In this document: positions 1-13,198 of the stretch, in pieces
Position numbering within the stretch: position 1 is the stretch's first letter
How the letters are laid out: every line of letters starts with the position of its first letter
Source: Monomorium pharaonis
Taxonomy: Eukaryota > Arthropoda > Insecta > Hymenoptera > Formicidae
Assembly: GCF_013373865.1 (NCBI RefSeq)
Contig: NC_050468.1
Span: forward strand, 11,284,510-11,348,509
DNA: 64,000 bases
Reading direction: 5' to 3'
Translations under genes and position numbers: made by a program
Notes under the pieces: generated by a model
Seen by the model: the letters and a program-made list of their open reading frames with translations, nothing else
Database searches by the model: none
What the model was told of the DNA's origin: nothing

Positions 1-103
1 CAACTAGATGTATTCTATTCAATTATTACGTAATTATTATTGCGAATTTATTTATTATTTAAAATCTTCACTCAAAAAAATTATGAATATCTTGTATATA
101 TAC

Positions 104-3100
104 CGAAACTTCAGCAGCTAGCCAAGCAAATTCGTACATCTTCACGCCTGCTCGCGCACGAAGACTCTCAGGCACGTTCGAATATTGCTTGCAGAGATTA
201 GGGCCTTTTACTATGATGTGCATCATGCTATCTTGGGTATCGTTTAAAACAAATGGTATATTTAATAATATTGTGGAATCGGATTTGTTTACCATAACAT
301 TAAGAACCCCGTCAAAAGCTGTTGTTGAAGGTGTAGAGATGTTCACAAACTTTGTAATGCTAGACTTATTCGCAACTGTTACAGCTTGAAGATAGATGAT
401 GTATCGCGTTGATGGGAATAAATATAATCGCTCACTGTAGTAACGCATGTATTGTATTACTGGGAATTCGAGTATTTCGTTCCTGAGTGATCGGATAAAG
501 CGCTTTTTCAGATTCGAAGAAATTTCTTGTATCCGAATGCGAAAAGACTTAAGAGGACCACCTGTCTTCCAAGGATGAAGCCACTTTAAATCAACCGCAC
601 TATTGTTGCTGATCATAAAAGTATAATTTCCAGGTGGGTCTGGTGCTAAAATGTAATCTAATTGTAATCTGTATCATTTTGAAAAATTATTATTTTAATC
701 TGCAGTGTCTTGAATTAAGAAACCAGAAAGTAATTGTTTAATACACATATATAATATAGACTTAGCAATTATAATAAAAACAGAGAAAATTTTTATTGTT
801 ATTGTTTTTTTAAATAATTGCTTATAGCAAAGATGTGTTAGTTGCAGCAAAAGAAAAAGAGAGAAAAAGATTATGATAGATAATATATAATCTATTACAT
901 TTGAATGTTATATTGATTACACAAGTACACAAAAAAAGTGGATCCGCCGGACCAACATTTAAAAATCCAGCGGATAGAAGCTCAGACTTGTTATACGTAT
1001 TGAATTTTCCCCGGGTAATGTGGTGACGCAAGCCTGCACGCTCTGGATTATACATTTTGTGATCTAAACTGCTTTCACAAGGTGTTTTTTTGAGGTTAGA
1101 AAAAATAAGCCAATTTAGCAATTCTAACCTTGGATTTGAATTCAGCAGGTCAAAATACATGAGGATTGACTAGTCTGGTCCGTTGAACCAACCACTTTTT
1201 TTGTGTGCCTGTGTTATTATTGTTTTTAATTAAAAAAATTTATGTATGTTAGGCTTTTATAAAATATTAAAATTAAGTTCTAAATTTTACTTGTATTACG
1301 AAGCATGTCATCAGTCACAAAAACAGGAAGTCCTGGTTCAGAAACGTCCATATTATATGCAAAAACCTACAATATAGATTTTAGATTATAATATTTATAT
1401 TTATCTCTTTACTTCTTAATTTTTTCTGCATATTTTATGTAAATTATTCATATTTGTAGTAGTAGTAGAATATTAAAAACATATAAATATGGTATTTGAT
1501 AGAAAAAGATTACCAATACTAATAAAATATTTTATTTTTTAATTTATTGAACAAAATATATTTGTTAAACAAAAAATAAAAATAAAACTTTAAAACTTTA
1601 TATAACTAAATAAATTATAATAAGATATATTTATTAATTACAGTAATTAATTACAATTTAATTTTTTTGTTTATAATACGTTATTAAAAAATATGTATTT
1701 AAATTTAATAATTTAATATTATTTTATTTTATTATAAATATTGTATTTTTTGTTTCATCGCATCAAGCTAAATAGAGCGCACCTGCTTTGTTCTAGTATT
1801 ATTATTAATATACTTACTATTCTTTAAACTATGTAATTCTTTAAAAAACATTGCAAGAATATTGTTTTAGCATGTAAAAAATTCTTTTTTGTTAATTTTT
1901 GTAGAGAAATTAAGAATTTGTATACATGAAAAACTTGTATGGAAAATTACTTTTCTTTTCTAAACAACAACTGTGTAAACTTGTGTTATTTAAGTAGATA
2001 TGTCTTTATCAGATTATGTCTTTATTAATAATGCGTTTATTTTTTGAGAAATAAAGTTGTGTTGCTTTAGAAGACTTATTTCGGTATTAGCGACCTTTTT
2101 CTATTATTTTACCTTAATTGTTTGAGAGAGCAGATTATTCGTATAAGAGTGTAGGTTCGTATTTTGCACAACTTTGCAGATGTAATTGTCCCATAAATCA
2201 CAAGACTCGTTGAATTGAACTATAATATTTGAGCAATGTCTGCTATATGTGTAACATAACTGAACACCATAATCACGCAATTTTCCATTGAGAGGTGGAA
2301 GAGGACTTTGCCATCTCAAATGTATCATGGCACGCGTTTGACGAGAGTCAATTTCGACAACCTCCAAATTAGTTACTTTTGGCGGAGCTGTTTTATTTTG
2401 ATTATGTTTATAATTATATTAATAGAAAAAAAATATTAAATATTACACAATAATCTATATAATACAGAATATCTCGCAATACTGCAAAAGTTGCAAAAGA
2501 AAAGTTGCAAAGTTGTTGTTAAAATATTCTGCTAAAATATTATCTACTCTAAAAAAAAATATTAAATTTTACCTGTTGGTGGGGTTTCAAACTCATATTG
2601 TTGATATGCAGTAGTATTTTCCTTGCTCTCGTAATCTCTTATTACGTAAATTGTTACTAAATATCGCTCAAGACCGTTTAATTTTGGATTAAGTTGATCC
2701 AAATTGAAATAAGTGTAAGTAGTCTGTTTGGTCACATTGAAGTATTTAACAGCGTTACTAATGCCCTGTATTTTTATTCTGGCTCTAATTGGTCCCGAAA
2801 TTGCCGTACAATCTTCAGGCGGGCTCCATAATAATTTCCAACCTTCTAATCTCAATTGACTGAACACCTCTGACGGTATCTCTATAAAACCGTCGATTTC
2901 TATTTTTTCTGATTTTTTTATTTATACATATTTTTAAATATACATTTTTTAAATAACATTACGTTTATAAATTTAATATAATACATCTTCTTATATACAT
3001 CACATAAAACATCGACATATTACCAAAAACATCAGAAATTAAAAACTAGGTAATTAAATAAATCAATTAGCGTTCTTTCTACAGTATTAATTATAATTTT

Positions 3101-6100
3101 AATAAATGAGATAATGTATATACACATACCAGATTGTACTGTGTTAAAGATTGTCTCTGCGATTGGGCTAAAATGTCGTGAATTATGTGCTATGACTTGC
3201 GCACTGTAATATGTGTATGGATGTAAATCCGGAATTGTGACTGTTAGATCTGTTGTAAATTTTGTAATAATGTGATTATCCGGCGAAGGTATTTTTAAGT
3301 CTCTACAACCACAGTATTCATTAACCTAAAATTAATTACAAATTACCTATTTATATAGTACATTGAAATATATTAAAACTAAAAATCTATAATTGTAAAA
3401 TTAAATGTATTCGTGTAATTTTAATACCGTGAGATTTGATATTTCGGATTTTATGGAGTTCTCTAAGATAAATAATAAACTTACTTAAAATGTTAAATAA
3501 TATTAATATTGAATTCATTCATTTTAATTAATTTAATTTAATAATTAATTTTTTTATATACAATATTACCTTTAAGATTACTTCATATTTTACTATTTTT
3601 CCATTTGGTTGATATGGAGGCTTCCAAATCAGAGTGATTTGTGTATTAGCCGATAACATACTTTTAAGTTCTAACACTTTAGATGGAACTGTGGATATTT
3701 ACGTAAAATAATTTATAATTTAAATATATATATATATACGCAAATGAGTATTTTGGTTTACGTATTTAAAGATATAATGTAATTTAATTTACCTCCTTCA
3801 AGTGTACGAATTTTCGTAGAAAATAACTTGTGATTATTGTGAGATATGGTCACATCAAAAAAAGTATATGATGGTAAATATTGTAATTTATATGAAAAAG
3901 ATGGAGCTAGTGTAGAAGTAACTTCTTGATTCGTATCTACATTGCGAATTACCACATAATACCATTTTAATGGACATGCATATAATTTCTGTAATACAAA
4001 AAAAAACAAAGATTAGTTATTTTTCTCAAAATATAATTATATACATAAATGTGATCATTCAAAATATGATTCTATAAAAAATGAAAAATATAAATATCAC
4101 AAATGTAACAAAATATTTACATACGTTTGGATTAATACGCCAATCAATTATTATGCTGTTTTCTTCAAGCTTTATGTCGTAGTTTTCAGCCGCTACATAG
4201 TTAAGCATAAAGAATAATTTAAAAAATATTATTTTAAAAATTTACCATTATGTTGTAGTAAATGTAAAAATATTAATTTTATTATGAGTTTGAGAATAAT
4301 AAATATGTGATAACTTTCAGCGTAATAAAATATTTATAATTATTTTATTATTGTTTAAATATCTCGTATTATATCATGTATATAAAAGTAATGTTGCGTC
4401 AATGTAATTAAAATAGAAAATAATTTTGACTAATAATTTTAACTTGTGATGTTAGATTAAAATTAAAGAAAAACTTATATAAATTATAAATTATGATATA
4501 ACTGATATTAAATTCGTCAATTATTAATAACTTAATTAAATTGTAATTAATAAAATTAATGTTGACTTACGATTGCATGTAGTCTCAGCTACTTGCCAAT
4601 CACTATGTATTTCCACGTTATTAATACTTAATTTGAAACCGATATGATAAGTAGTACCAGGTTCCATGTTCTCAAAATATTTTATTAGTTGCGTCATATT
4701 TTGAAATAACTTTTCCCATGTTTGCTGACCGTATTTAATATGTTCCTATAAAAAAGTTATGGAATCCATTTTTCTTCTTTTACTCTGTTATTAAATACTG
4801 CACTGTATCTACATATTCATAAAGATGTAAATTTTGTTTAATTACTTAAACAATATTCCTTATTTCTTTAAATAACATTAAAAAGATAATTAAATGTTAC
4901 TTGAATAACGAAAGAATAAAGAATCGATATTTCTTTGTATTCGTCCTTCCATGTTACAGGAACAATGGCCCAAATACTTGTCTCGGTTGTAGAAATCGTA
5001 GGTGCCTTGGGTTTGTCTATGCCTGTTAAACAATTCATTTTTTAGTACTTTTATATCTAATCAGTAATAGATATTAAATATTATACAATATAAAAATAGC
5101 ATGCTATGTATTCTATAAAATTGTTACTTGTTTGACATAGAGGTGGTATGTAAATTTTCTCAGTGTTATCTCCATTATTACATAATCCATTAATACAGAT
5201 TCCATTTGCTTTATTACACTGTTCACTATATAAACAGGAACCACATGTCTTTTTGCAGCCATGACCATATCTATTTAATTCACAAGCTAAAAATTCAACG
5301 TTTAAAAATTTTATACACAAAAATAAAAATATTACTGGTGGTTAAAAATTATTTACGTGTGGAACATTCGTTTCCTAAAAAACCCGGAGCACACGTGCAA
5401 CCATTTTCATAGCAAATTTCACTTCCTTTACAATCAACATTATTCAGATGAAATTCACAGGAAAACCAGCATTGTGGTCCAATTTTTCCTTCAGGACAGT
5501 CTGCGTCATCTGACAACAAAAATAGTCTGTTTCAAAATGATTTTTCTAGCTTGTTGATTTTATCTTATTATTTAAAAATGAAACTATAATAATTTTTTTA
5601 TTTAAATAGTGTAATATAAATAACGCAGTTACCCAGATTTATATCTGATTTTACGCGTGATATAGGATTTACGACGGCATGTTCATCATAAAATAATTTT
5701 TGACATGTCACATCTGGCCAAAAGTAGCCACGGCTGTTCTCCCAATCTTGATTAAAAATAATAGCACTATTCCTCAAAGTTCCTTAAAAATAGTTATTAT
5801 TATTATAACAGTTATAATGTTTTTTCTAACAAATTTATTTTGTGTATATAAAATGAATTTGTTGGAAAGTTTGTATAATTATTTGTAAAATAAATCATTG
5901 ATATAAATGATATTTAAAAACTCCAAATAAGACAATAAAAAATTAAAATTCGCACCAATTTTTGGACATTGACGAACGTTCGCTATCGCCCACGTGGGAT
6001 TTGAGTTATGCATATTGAGTTTAGGAACTACTTGGATTATCACTGTACTGTAAGTATTATAATCGGTCACTGAAGAATTTTTCTTGATTGTAACCGATTG

Positions 6101-9055
6101 CCACATAGGTAAGCCATGAACAGCAGATTTTGATGAGCCTTTTACTATTACTTTTACCAACTCTTTATCGTTTGTATAATCACGCAACACTACATGTGCA
6201 TCGCATTCAGCGCAGAGGCCAATTAACAATTGTACGCACATCATTTCGTTATTAAGTTGGAAGATAGGACTGGTTAAAATTGCATTTTCGACAGTTGTAT
6301 GCAGAAAGTTATCTGAAAAATGCGTTTTTAAATTTAATTTTTTCCTTGTTACTCGATTAATGCTCAATTTAAAATAATTTTTATTTTTGTATGACGTAAA
6401 TTTATTCAAAATCTGCACTCACATATATGAAATCGAAACAACATCGGTATGTTACTTCTAATAAACATGTAGTAATTATTGCTTGAGTGCCCGTTTTTAT
6501 CCATATATGTCAAAACAATTTTATTAGTATCATAAACATTTATTTTCCGCATCTCAGAATTCCATGTAATAACAAATGATCGCCATTCATTTTCAGACAA
6601 TGGTGTGTGCTGTTTTAATTATTATCTAATTATAAATGCAGCATAAAAATCATACAACAGTTTTTAAAAGATTTTTAAAGATTTTGTTCTTAAAACAATA
6701 CTGTGAATGACGGAAAGTGTAAAGCTCTTAAATTGACTTGTTTTTTTATTTGGAATGTACTTTAATAATAATTTTAAACTATAATAAAAATATATTAATT
6801 TTAAGCAGAAAGACTATATGTAATGTATGTACATCTATTTACCTTAAATGAAACTACTTCTTTACCGCATTCTGAATCTTTTTTAGGAAATTTTCCGGGT
6901 TTAGGAACTCCCGTCACACATTTCCGTATGACAGATAATGAATTGCCCCAACCGCCTATGATGATCCAGTAGCAAGAATCACCATTATAATTCGTACCGT
7001 TGCAAATTAATATATGTGCGTCGCGAGATACACGAACAGAAAAAGAGAGTTTTACTTCGTTAGTAAGTTCAAAATCTATCAAATCATAGGTATCTTGAAT
7101 ATTTTCATACTGTTTAAATTCTGAAAAATGTACATGTATGTTATTTAAAATATATATATTTTGCTTGTATTGGTATAATAAAATTTATATATATAATTTT
7201 TTGTCAAAGTTTTATGCCAGGCTTTTACCTTCCCATCGTTGATCAAATACTGGACCCATAGGGGTTTTTAAAGAATTTGTAAGATTCCAGTTTTGTTTAG
7301 TCCATGACTCCAAGCAGTCACCATTTGCATTCATCTTACAATTTATCTCATTGTTGTTAAACATATTTAAATTATTAAACTCTAAAATATATATTGGGCA
7401 TATTTATAATAACTAAATTGCTATAAATAAATCTCTAATAAAATGCATTTTATGAAGATATTTATTTAATAGATATTAATTTAATTGTGACAAAAATTTT
7501 AATATATGTGTATAAAATAATTGTTGAATGCGTACTCTTTCCTCCACGGTTATATTCAGTTTTTTCACTTTGAGAGAAAATTTTCTATTTCAGGAAATCG
7601 TTGAATTTTTTGGAAAAAAAGAAAAAAAGGAAAAATAAAGAAAAATTTCAACTTTTAACAAAGTTTAACAAAATAAGAAAAAATAACAAATACAGTTATT
7701 CTCATTAATCAATTCCTTTTTGAGTAGGAAGAGTCAATTAGGTAAACTCATTAGTCGATGGTAGAGTCCTAAATAAGTAGAGAGAGACGCAAATTCTGCC
7801 TTCATTATGTTATTATTGCCGCTGCCATTTAATTATTATATGTTTGAGCCTCTTTTAATAAATTATTTAAAAAATAATTATTAGTTAATAATTTTTTGCT
7901 TTTAGTTATTTTAATTATTTTAGTTATTTTAATGGATAAATTTGATATTTTTAAAAGTAATATAATTTAGGAGACTCATTTAGGTTTCCTCAATCGTATA
8001 TCTCTTGCAGCATGTTGCAAGAAATCTTAGGGTAAATTAACAAGTTTATTAATTAACAAAGTTATTGATAAAAAATTATTTAATAAGGAGCATTATAATG
8101 CGAGAGCAAACCAAAAAGTTGTTGCCCTTATTTTTTTCCAACTAAAATAATGCAGGGAGGTCAAGGTATGGAAGTTGTTCTGTGTACTTTTTATTATTTT
8201 TTCACATAGTCGCCACAGCGGGCGTTTGTCCCGTCACACCACTGATTTGAAGGTGCTGCTGTTGTAGAATTCGGTCGGTTGATTGTGGAACCATCATTGG
8301 ACAGCGATCTTCACTTTGTCATTGCAAATAGACTTCTGTCCTGTCAGGAACCTTTAGTGAACCAAACACGGGGCAAGGTCTGGACTACACGGTGCATGCT
8401 CCAGAATCTTCCATTCGAATGACTAAAGTCTACCGGCCTAGTTCTGTAGCGACGGCGTCTCTAAGCTGATGTTACAATGGGACAGAGGCTTAAACCGTTG
8501 TGACAACTATGTGGAAAAATAACGAAAGGTATTTTGACCCCCTTGTATGTTTGTTATTTTGGCTGAGAAAAAATAGGGGCAACCACTTTTTGATTTGCCC
8601 TCGTAATAAGTAATCTAAAATATTAAGCTACATTTTCCAACTTTTTGTTTACGTACAAATTATTGTTAAAAACAGTAACAAACGTTCCTGTTTAATAAAA
8701 TGTAATTAAAAAATAACATAAGTAATACACATTCAGCAATTTATCTCTATATAGAAAAAAAAGAATAATTTTTTTAGAAACTTGTAAATCTATTTGGCAA
8801 GGTATGTAAAATAATTATTTTAATTTTAAGAATGGTCTTACCATAATTGTTATCAAATAAAGGATAGTATTTCCGGATTAGATTGTAGTTCCACACAAGA
8901 GCACTACCATCATCCTCTGAGAGACATATCAATTTTACTGGTGTCGAATAGATAGATCCGCGTAATACGATAACTTTTCCGAAAATATGTCCAATTTGAC
9001 TTGCAAAGATAAATATTATTACCGTATCCATCGTTGCTTTTTTCAATAAATTCAT
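104..9055 (-). CDS. Receptor A: RPTP-like multidomain receptor, ectodomain only (3' part outside window)
   Basis: This is a minus-strand spliced gene of which 18 exons are visible: 9055-8842, 7381-7229, 7120-6843, 6609-6423, 6312-5956, 5782-5633, 5509-5357, 5286-5128, 5022-4901, 4745-4571, 4192-4125, 3988-3793, 3688-3570, 3325-3130, 2908-2573, 2387-2113, 1366-1291, 645-104. They total 3756 nt (1252 codons), and all junctions are GT-AG and match genes B and C in phase. Exon 1 starts MNLLKKATMD and encodes a hydrophobic signal peptide. Exons 3-4 carry a Methyltransf_FA-like domain (IIIGGWGNSLSVIRKC, then ENEWRSFVITW). Exon 5 is MAM-like and ends WAIANVRQC. Exons 7-8 are cysteine-rich EGF-like modules (RYGHGCKKTCGSC). 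Exons 9-18 are about six FN3 domains. The membrane helix and any phosphatase lie past base 1. Family assignment rests on gene B; ligand and function are unknown. Exact exon ends were read by eye. Confidence 0.85.
822..1160 (-). other. Possible gene or transposon fragment in an intron of receptor A
   Basis: About 110 open codons on the minus strand lie between the last two visible exons of receptor A. The 920-1190 part is less AT-rich than its surroundings and reads like degenerate coding sequence (for example FNTYNKSELLSAGF). I do not recognise the family. It has no counterpart in the same intron of genes B and C, so it is an insertion. It may be non-coding repeat. Confidence 0.2.
1770..1796 (+). 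mobile_element. Degenerate Helitron-like 3' end
   Basis: The stretch reads AAATAGAGCGCACC...GTTCTAG followed by T. It resembles the AAATAGCGCGCGC...TTCTAG|T ends at 27220 and 34037, but the GC hairpin has decayed. It lies in the intron between exons 16 and 17 of receptor A. Confidence 0.3.
8101..8604 (-). pseudogene. mariner-like transposase C-terminal relic
   Basis: Read on the minus strand in shifting frames, this short element shows the mariner signature SPDLAPC, then NDKVKIAVQ, then QPTEFYN, and a degraded end ending in LCEK. These match the C-terminal third of mariner/Tc1-type DD(D/E) transposases. Imperfect inverted ends flank it: CGAGAGCAAACCAAAAAGTT at the left and the complement of CGAGGGCAAATCAAAAAGTG at the right. 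Frameshifts and stops make it dead. It sits in intron 1 of receptor A. The N-terminal and central transposase are missing, so it is an internally deleted copy. Confidence 0.7.
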
Positions 9056-9417
9056 AGGTGCTGTTTATAAGATTAACAATTATTAGAATAAAAATATATA
9101 AAATAACATCACAGAATAAAAATATTATGTATAATGGTATATATATAATATACATACATAAATAAATATATATATATATATATATATATTATACACAATT
9201 ATATAATTTTAATTTTATATTATGTCACTTTACAAAAAATATGTAAAATTAAATCTAATGAGACAACAGTTAATTGACTGCATTTAAATAAAACTTAAAC
9301 AAAAAAAATATATATCACTTTCTTTTACTATTAATCACTTTTTACAAACAGTTAGCACTTCATCACCATAAATCAACATAAACAGTAGGATAATAAAAGA
9401 ATTAAATTTTTTTATAG

Positions 9418-9590
9418 AAACGTTTTGTACTGTGTGTTAGTCTCATATTCAAACTGGACGTCTGGCAATAACTGGTAGAAAGGAACTCCACTTCCTTCTA
9501 GTAAATCCGCGATAACAGATTCCGTATCTAGTAAATGTGTCTGACGCATCAGGAAACGACAATTTTATAGGATGTTTGTATACATCATTT
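9418..9590 (-). promoter_or_regulatory. Candidate promoter / 5' UTR of receptor A, shared with receptor C
   Basis: This block resembles one at 49782-49933, at a similar distance upstream of receptor C, although the DNA between block and start codon differs. Shared pieces include TAGGATGTTT versus CAGGATGTTT and a common GGAACT...CTTCCTT stretch. On the minus strand CTATAAAATT (9570-9561) is a TATA-like box in A; the C copy has CTGTAAAGTT. The block most likely holds the core promoter and first transcribed bases. No transcript evidence is available. Confidence 0.35.
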
Positions 9591-10797
9591 TTAAGTTATA
9601 TTAGAATAAATCGAAAAACATTATAAATCCATTCTACATTAAACGAAGCAAATAAAAATAATAACTGAGTTTGAGATAGCTTTATTTGCACGTCTACTTG
9701 TGTGCAGATTTAATTTTGCTTTAAATTGTAATGTAATTATATTATACATAATAAATAAAGATGGTATATAAAGATATTTATTTATGTAAATATTTCCTGC
9801 AAATAATTTAAATATTAATTCTTTTTTGTAATCTAAAATTATAGCACTAAATAAGAATTCTTAGCAATATAGATATATGTATTTGAATTAATTAGATAAA
9901 TTTGATGTTTAAATCAAATACAAAATTTGAGAAATCTTCCAATCAAAACAAATATTTAATATTTAAAAAGTATTTTTAAAAACGTTGAAATTAATGAATT
10001 AAATTTCTGTAATTTTTATTAAAAAATTATTTATTTTAATGTTTGAAAAATGTTTATTTTGACGTTTGTCAAAAGAAACATGATCTTTTTAATCAAGTAT
10101 TGTTCTAATTAATGATTTGTCATTGAAGGGAAACTTTTACGCTGTCAGTACGTTATTTGATATCTTTTTCAAAAGTCTACAATTTTTGTCTACAACATTT
10201 TTTCTATAATAAAACTAATTTTAATTTCAAAATAAGACACCTTATACATTGTGTAAAACAAAAACTCATATTCTCTATATTTATTCTTATCTTTTAACAT
10301 ATAAATGTCCAATTAATTTTATTTTAAAGATATGTCAATGTTAAAAAATATTTTACATGCAACTAGCGTCAACTATAATCAACATTAAATCCCAATTTTA
10401 TTTTAACTTTTTCCAAAACTGGTGATCAAATAATTTTTATTTTCTGTTTCTAGAAGATTTCATGAATAATTTTCAATGATTAATTTAGGTTTTCCGTTTG
10501 ACCAAAAATGGCCTATTTTTAATTTCTTCCTTTTTAATTTCTCCTATACTCGCTTTTAAAAATTTGCTTTTAACAGATTTTACATAGAAAAAAGTCATAA
10601 ATGTATAAACTATGTACAGGTTTTTACTTCTTTAATTAGTTAAACAGTTTAGCAGTTAATACATACTACAATATTTAGTTTCTTAGGTATAAGATGTCGT
10701 TTTGAAAGATCTTTGCTGTATTGACAATGTATCAGATTATAAAAATTAGTGATAGCCAATCAATCATTTATTGCATGACTTTTATTGCTCTTTCACC
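9591..10797. other. Intergenic AT-rich DNA, nothing recognised
   Basis: This is very AT-rich spacer with scattered poly-A/T runs. I see no convincing coding segment, hairpin or terminal repeat on either strand. Confidence 0.5.
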
Positions 10798-11240
10798 CTC
10801 GAACGTGACCAATTTGAGGGTATAAATACAGCGATTTCGGTTCTTGATTCGCGTCAACATCTCGTGAGTGTCGTCGTCGAATAATTTTGCGCTTTCAAAC
10901 TTAGAATATTTTCACTGAATAATTTTGCTCTTTCAAACTTAGAATATTTTACCGTTTTGAACTCAGAATATTTCTGCATATTGAACTTAATTGAAATATT
11001 TTTGCGTGTAATTTCGCGATTGTGAACTTAGAATATCCGAGTGGCAAAACAAATCGAGGACTGAATTCCCACTTATTATTATAAGTTTTTCTTGTTTTTT
11101 GTTATTTAAATCTTGCGTGAGATTTTCTGTGCAATTATCATAGCGTGCGAACCAACTCAGAGTTATTAGGTGCAAGTTCTGCTTTAATCATTTATTAACT
11201 TTATAACTTTATTACATTTATTACTTTATTACATTAAGAA
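10798..11240 (+). other. TATA-bearing repeat, possible solo LTR or promoter fragment
   Basis: GGGTATAAATACAGC near 10818 is a strong plus-strand TATA box. About 30 bp later comes GCGTCAACATCTCGTGAGTG, and then a partly repeated unit containing TTTCAAACTTAGAATATTTT, seen twice nearly exactly and twice in degraded form between 10880 and 11035. Stand-alone TATA plus internal repetition suits an LTR-type promoter, but I could not define TG...CA ends or a target duplication. It abuts the Helitron remnant. Confidence 0.25.
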
Positions 11241-11291
11241 ATTAAAGTTCCGTGTTAAATTTAATTCAATTAATTTACAGGGTGTCCCAAA

Positions 11292-12112
11292 ACATGTGGG
11301 TCAACGCTCGTAAAAAAGTAGAAGGCATCGAGATGAATATAAAAGTCCAATACAAGAGGTATCCATGCACGGGGAAAGAGAAAAAATGTTCAAAAGGCTT
11401 TCCAAAGGGATGGAGTAAAAAAACAAATGCAAATGTAAATGGATATCCAATATATTAATGGAGGAATTTGGGAAAAAAACATATCGTAAAAGGACAGGAA
11501 GTAGATAATCGTTGGGTGGTACCATATTTAATTATATTCACCATATTCAATTATGAAATATGATCGATATATTAATTTGAAAATATGTTTCTCAATAAAA
11601 AGTGTAAAATACATATATAAATATATTTATAAAAGTTTTGACTGTGCTGCAATTGAGGTGCAAAGAGGGGATGGAACAAGGTTAATAAGAATATATAAAG
11701 TGAACTCATTTCTGAATGCAAGATATACTAGTACACCAGAGACTATGTGGAGATTGAATGAATATGTTTATGAGGTCACATACAGTAATAAGATTGGCAG
11801 TACACTTACCTAATTGTCAAATGGTATATTTTTGGGAGGGAAATGAGGAACAAGCAGCACAGAGAGAACATCGAGATACAACGCTTACAGCATGGTTCAA
11901 ACTGAATAAAGAAGAAAAAATGCAACAGTGGCGTTACACAGATATTCCTTATCATTATGTATTTGATAAGAAAGAAACAAAGTGGAAAATACAGAAAAAA
12001 AGCGGAGAGAAAATAATTGCAAGACTATATACAATAAGTATTAAAGATTTGGAAAGACTTTATTTACGTCTACTACTACTACACGTCAGAGGAGCAACAA
12101 GTTTTGAGGATG
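11292..12112 (+). pseudogene. Helitron Rep (relaxase) fragment
   Basis: Translated pieces in several frames match the middle of Helitron Rep proteins in order: RYPCTGKEKKCSKGFPKGW, VDNRWVVPY, the tyrosine region IKSVKYIYKYIYKS, then HTVIRLAVHLPN, RDTTLTAWFKLN, RLLLLHVRGATSFEDV. The paired tyrosines of the YxxxY relaxase motif are still present near 11610-11650, but the upstream HUH histidines are missing. Frame changes occur between about 11458 and 11760. The last codon (V of TSFEDV) joins RTINGE at 13199 once the nested element is ignored. Confidence 0.8.
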
Positions 12113-12114
12113 TA

Positions 12115-13196
12115 CACGCACCGGCAGAAATGGTGTCCCGCGACGTTCAGCGCGCGGCGATCACCCACACACGCGAAGCGCCGTACGTGTTACTGGGCGC
12201 GCGGAGGAGCCGAGGAGATGGGAGAGGAGCGAAAAAAGTGGGGATCGCGCCGGTGTTGCATCCTTCACCAACGTCGCACGTTGAAGAAGGATAGAGCTAA
12301 GATGAGTGAGAAGACGTGATACCGACTCGATGGTGTCCCAATATCCGTTTCACTCGCACTCGATACTAATATCGTCTCTCGCTCGCCAATACCATATTAA
12401 TTATGTTAAATGTTAGATGAACAAAAAATTAACTTACAATCTATCTTACAAACTACAATTAACTTACAAACTATCAACATTAAATAAATCTAAATGTTAA
12501 AATAAAATTTTTATTATCTTTTAAAATTATTATTTACACAATTTTGCACACACTTACTTACAATACAAGAAATTAATCTTATACTCTAAATTTGTAAATG
12601 GATAAGAAACTCTTATAGTGAGTCTGAAAATTATCCGTAACGATGGTTATAATTTCACACAAAAATTTGTTACGGGATGAAAAAGAAGCATTATTACGCA
12701 ATCATAAGTGAATCAATAATTAATTGGGATAAACGTTAATTTTTTTCTTTCTATGTATAACATAATTAATATTTCAATAAAAATTTGTGTTTTTTTAAAT
12801 TAAATTTTATCACTTTACATAATATAAAGTAATGAATGACATGCTAATAGAATAAATGTCGACGCTTCGTGCACTCGGATAGCCGTCTCTCAAAGAAAAA
12901 GGAAAGCACGACGCATCGGTATTGGCGAGCGAGAGACGATATTAGTATCGAGTGCGAGTGAAACGGATATTGGGACACCATCGAGTCGGTATCACGTCTT
13001 CTCACTCATCTTAGCTCTATCCTTCTTCAACGTGCGACGTTGGTGAAGGATGCAACACCGGCGCGATCCCCACTTTTTTCGCTCCTCTCCCATCTCCTCG
13101 GCTCCTCCGCGCGCCCAGTAACACGTACGGCGCTTCGCGTGTGTGGGTGATCGCCGCGCGCTGAACGTCGCGGGACACCATTTCTGCCGGTGCGTG
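12115..13196. mobile_element. 1082-bp non-autonomous DNA transposon with 279-bp inverted repeats, TA target duplication
   Basis: Bases 12115-12393 and 12918-13196 are inverted copies that appear identical over 279 bp, starting CACGCACCGGCAGAAATGG. TA flanks both ends (12113-12114, 13197-13198), and removing the element plus one TA restores the Helitron frame (EDV|RTINGE). The arms are GC-rich and the 525-bp centre is AT-rich without a transposase. TA duplication points to the Tc1/mariner superfamily; arms this long suggest foldback-like expansion. Open frames inside the arms are incidental, since they appear in mirror image at both ends. Near-identity of the arms implies recent insertion or gene conversion. 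Confidence 0.9.
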
Positions 13197-13198
13197 TA

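Noticed and set aside
189..389. Plus-strand open frame over exon 18 of receptor A
   Set aside because: Antisense shadow of a conserved FN3 exon found in all four receptor copies.
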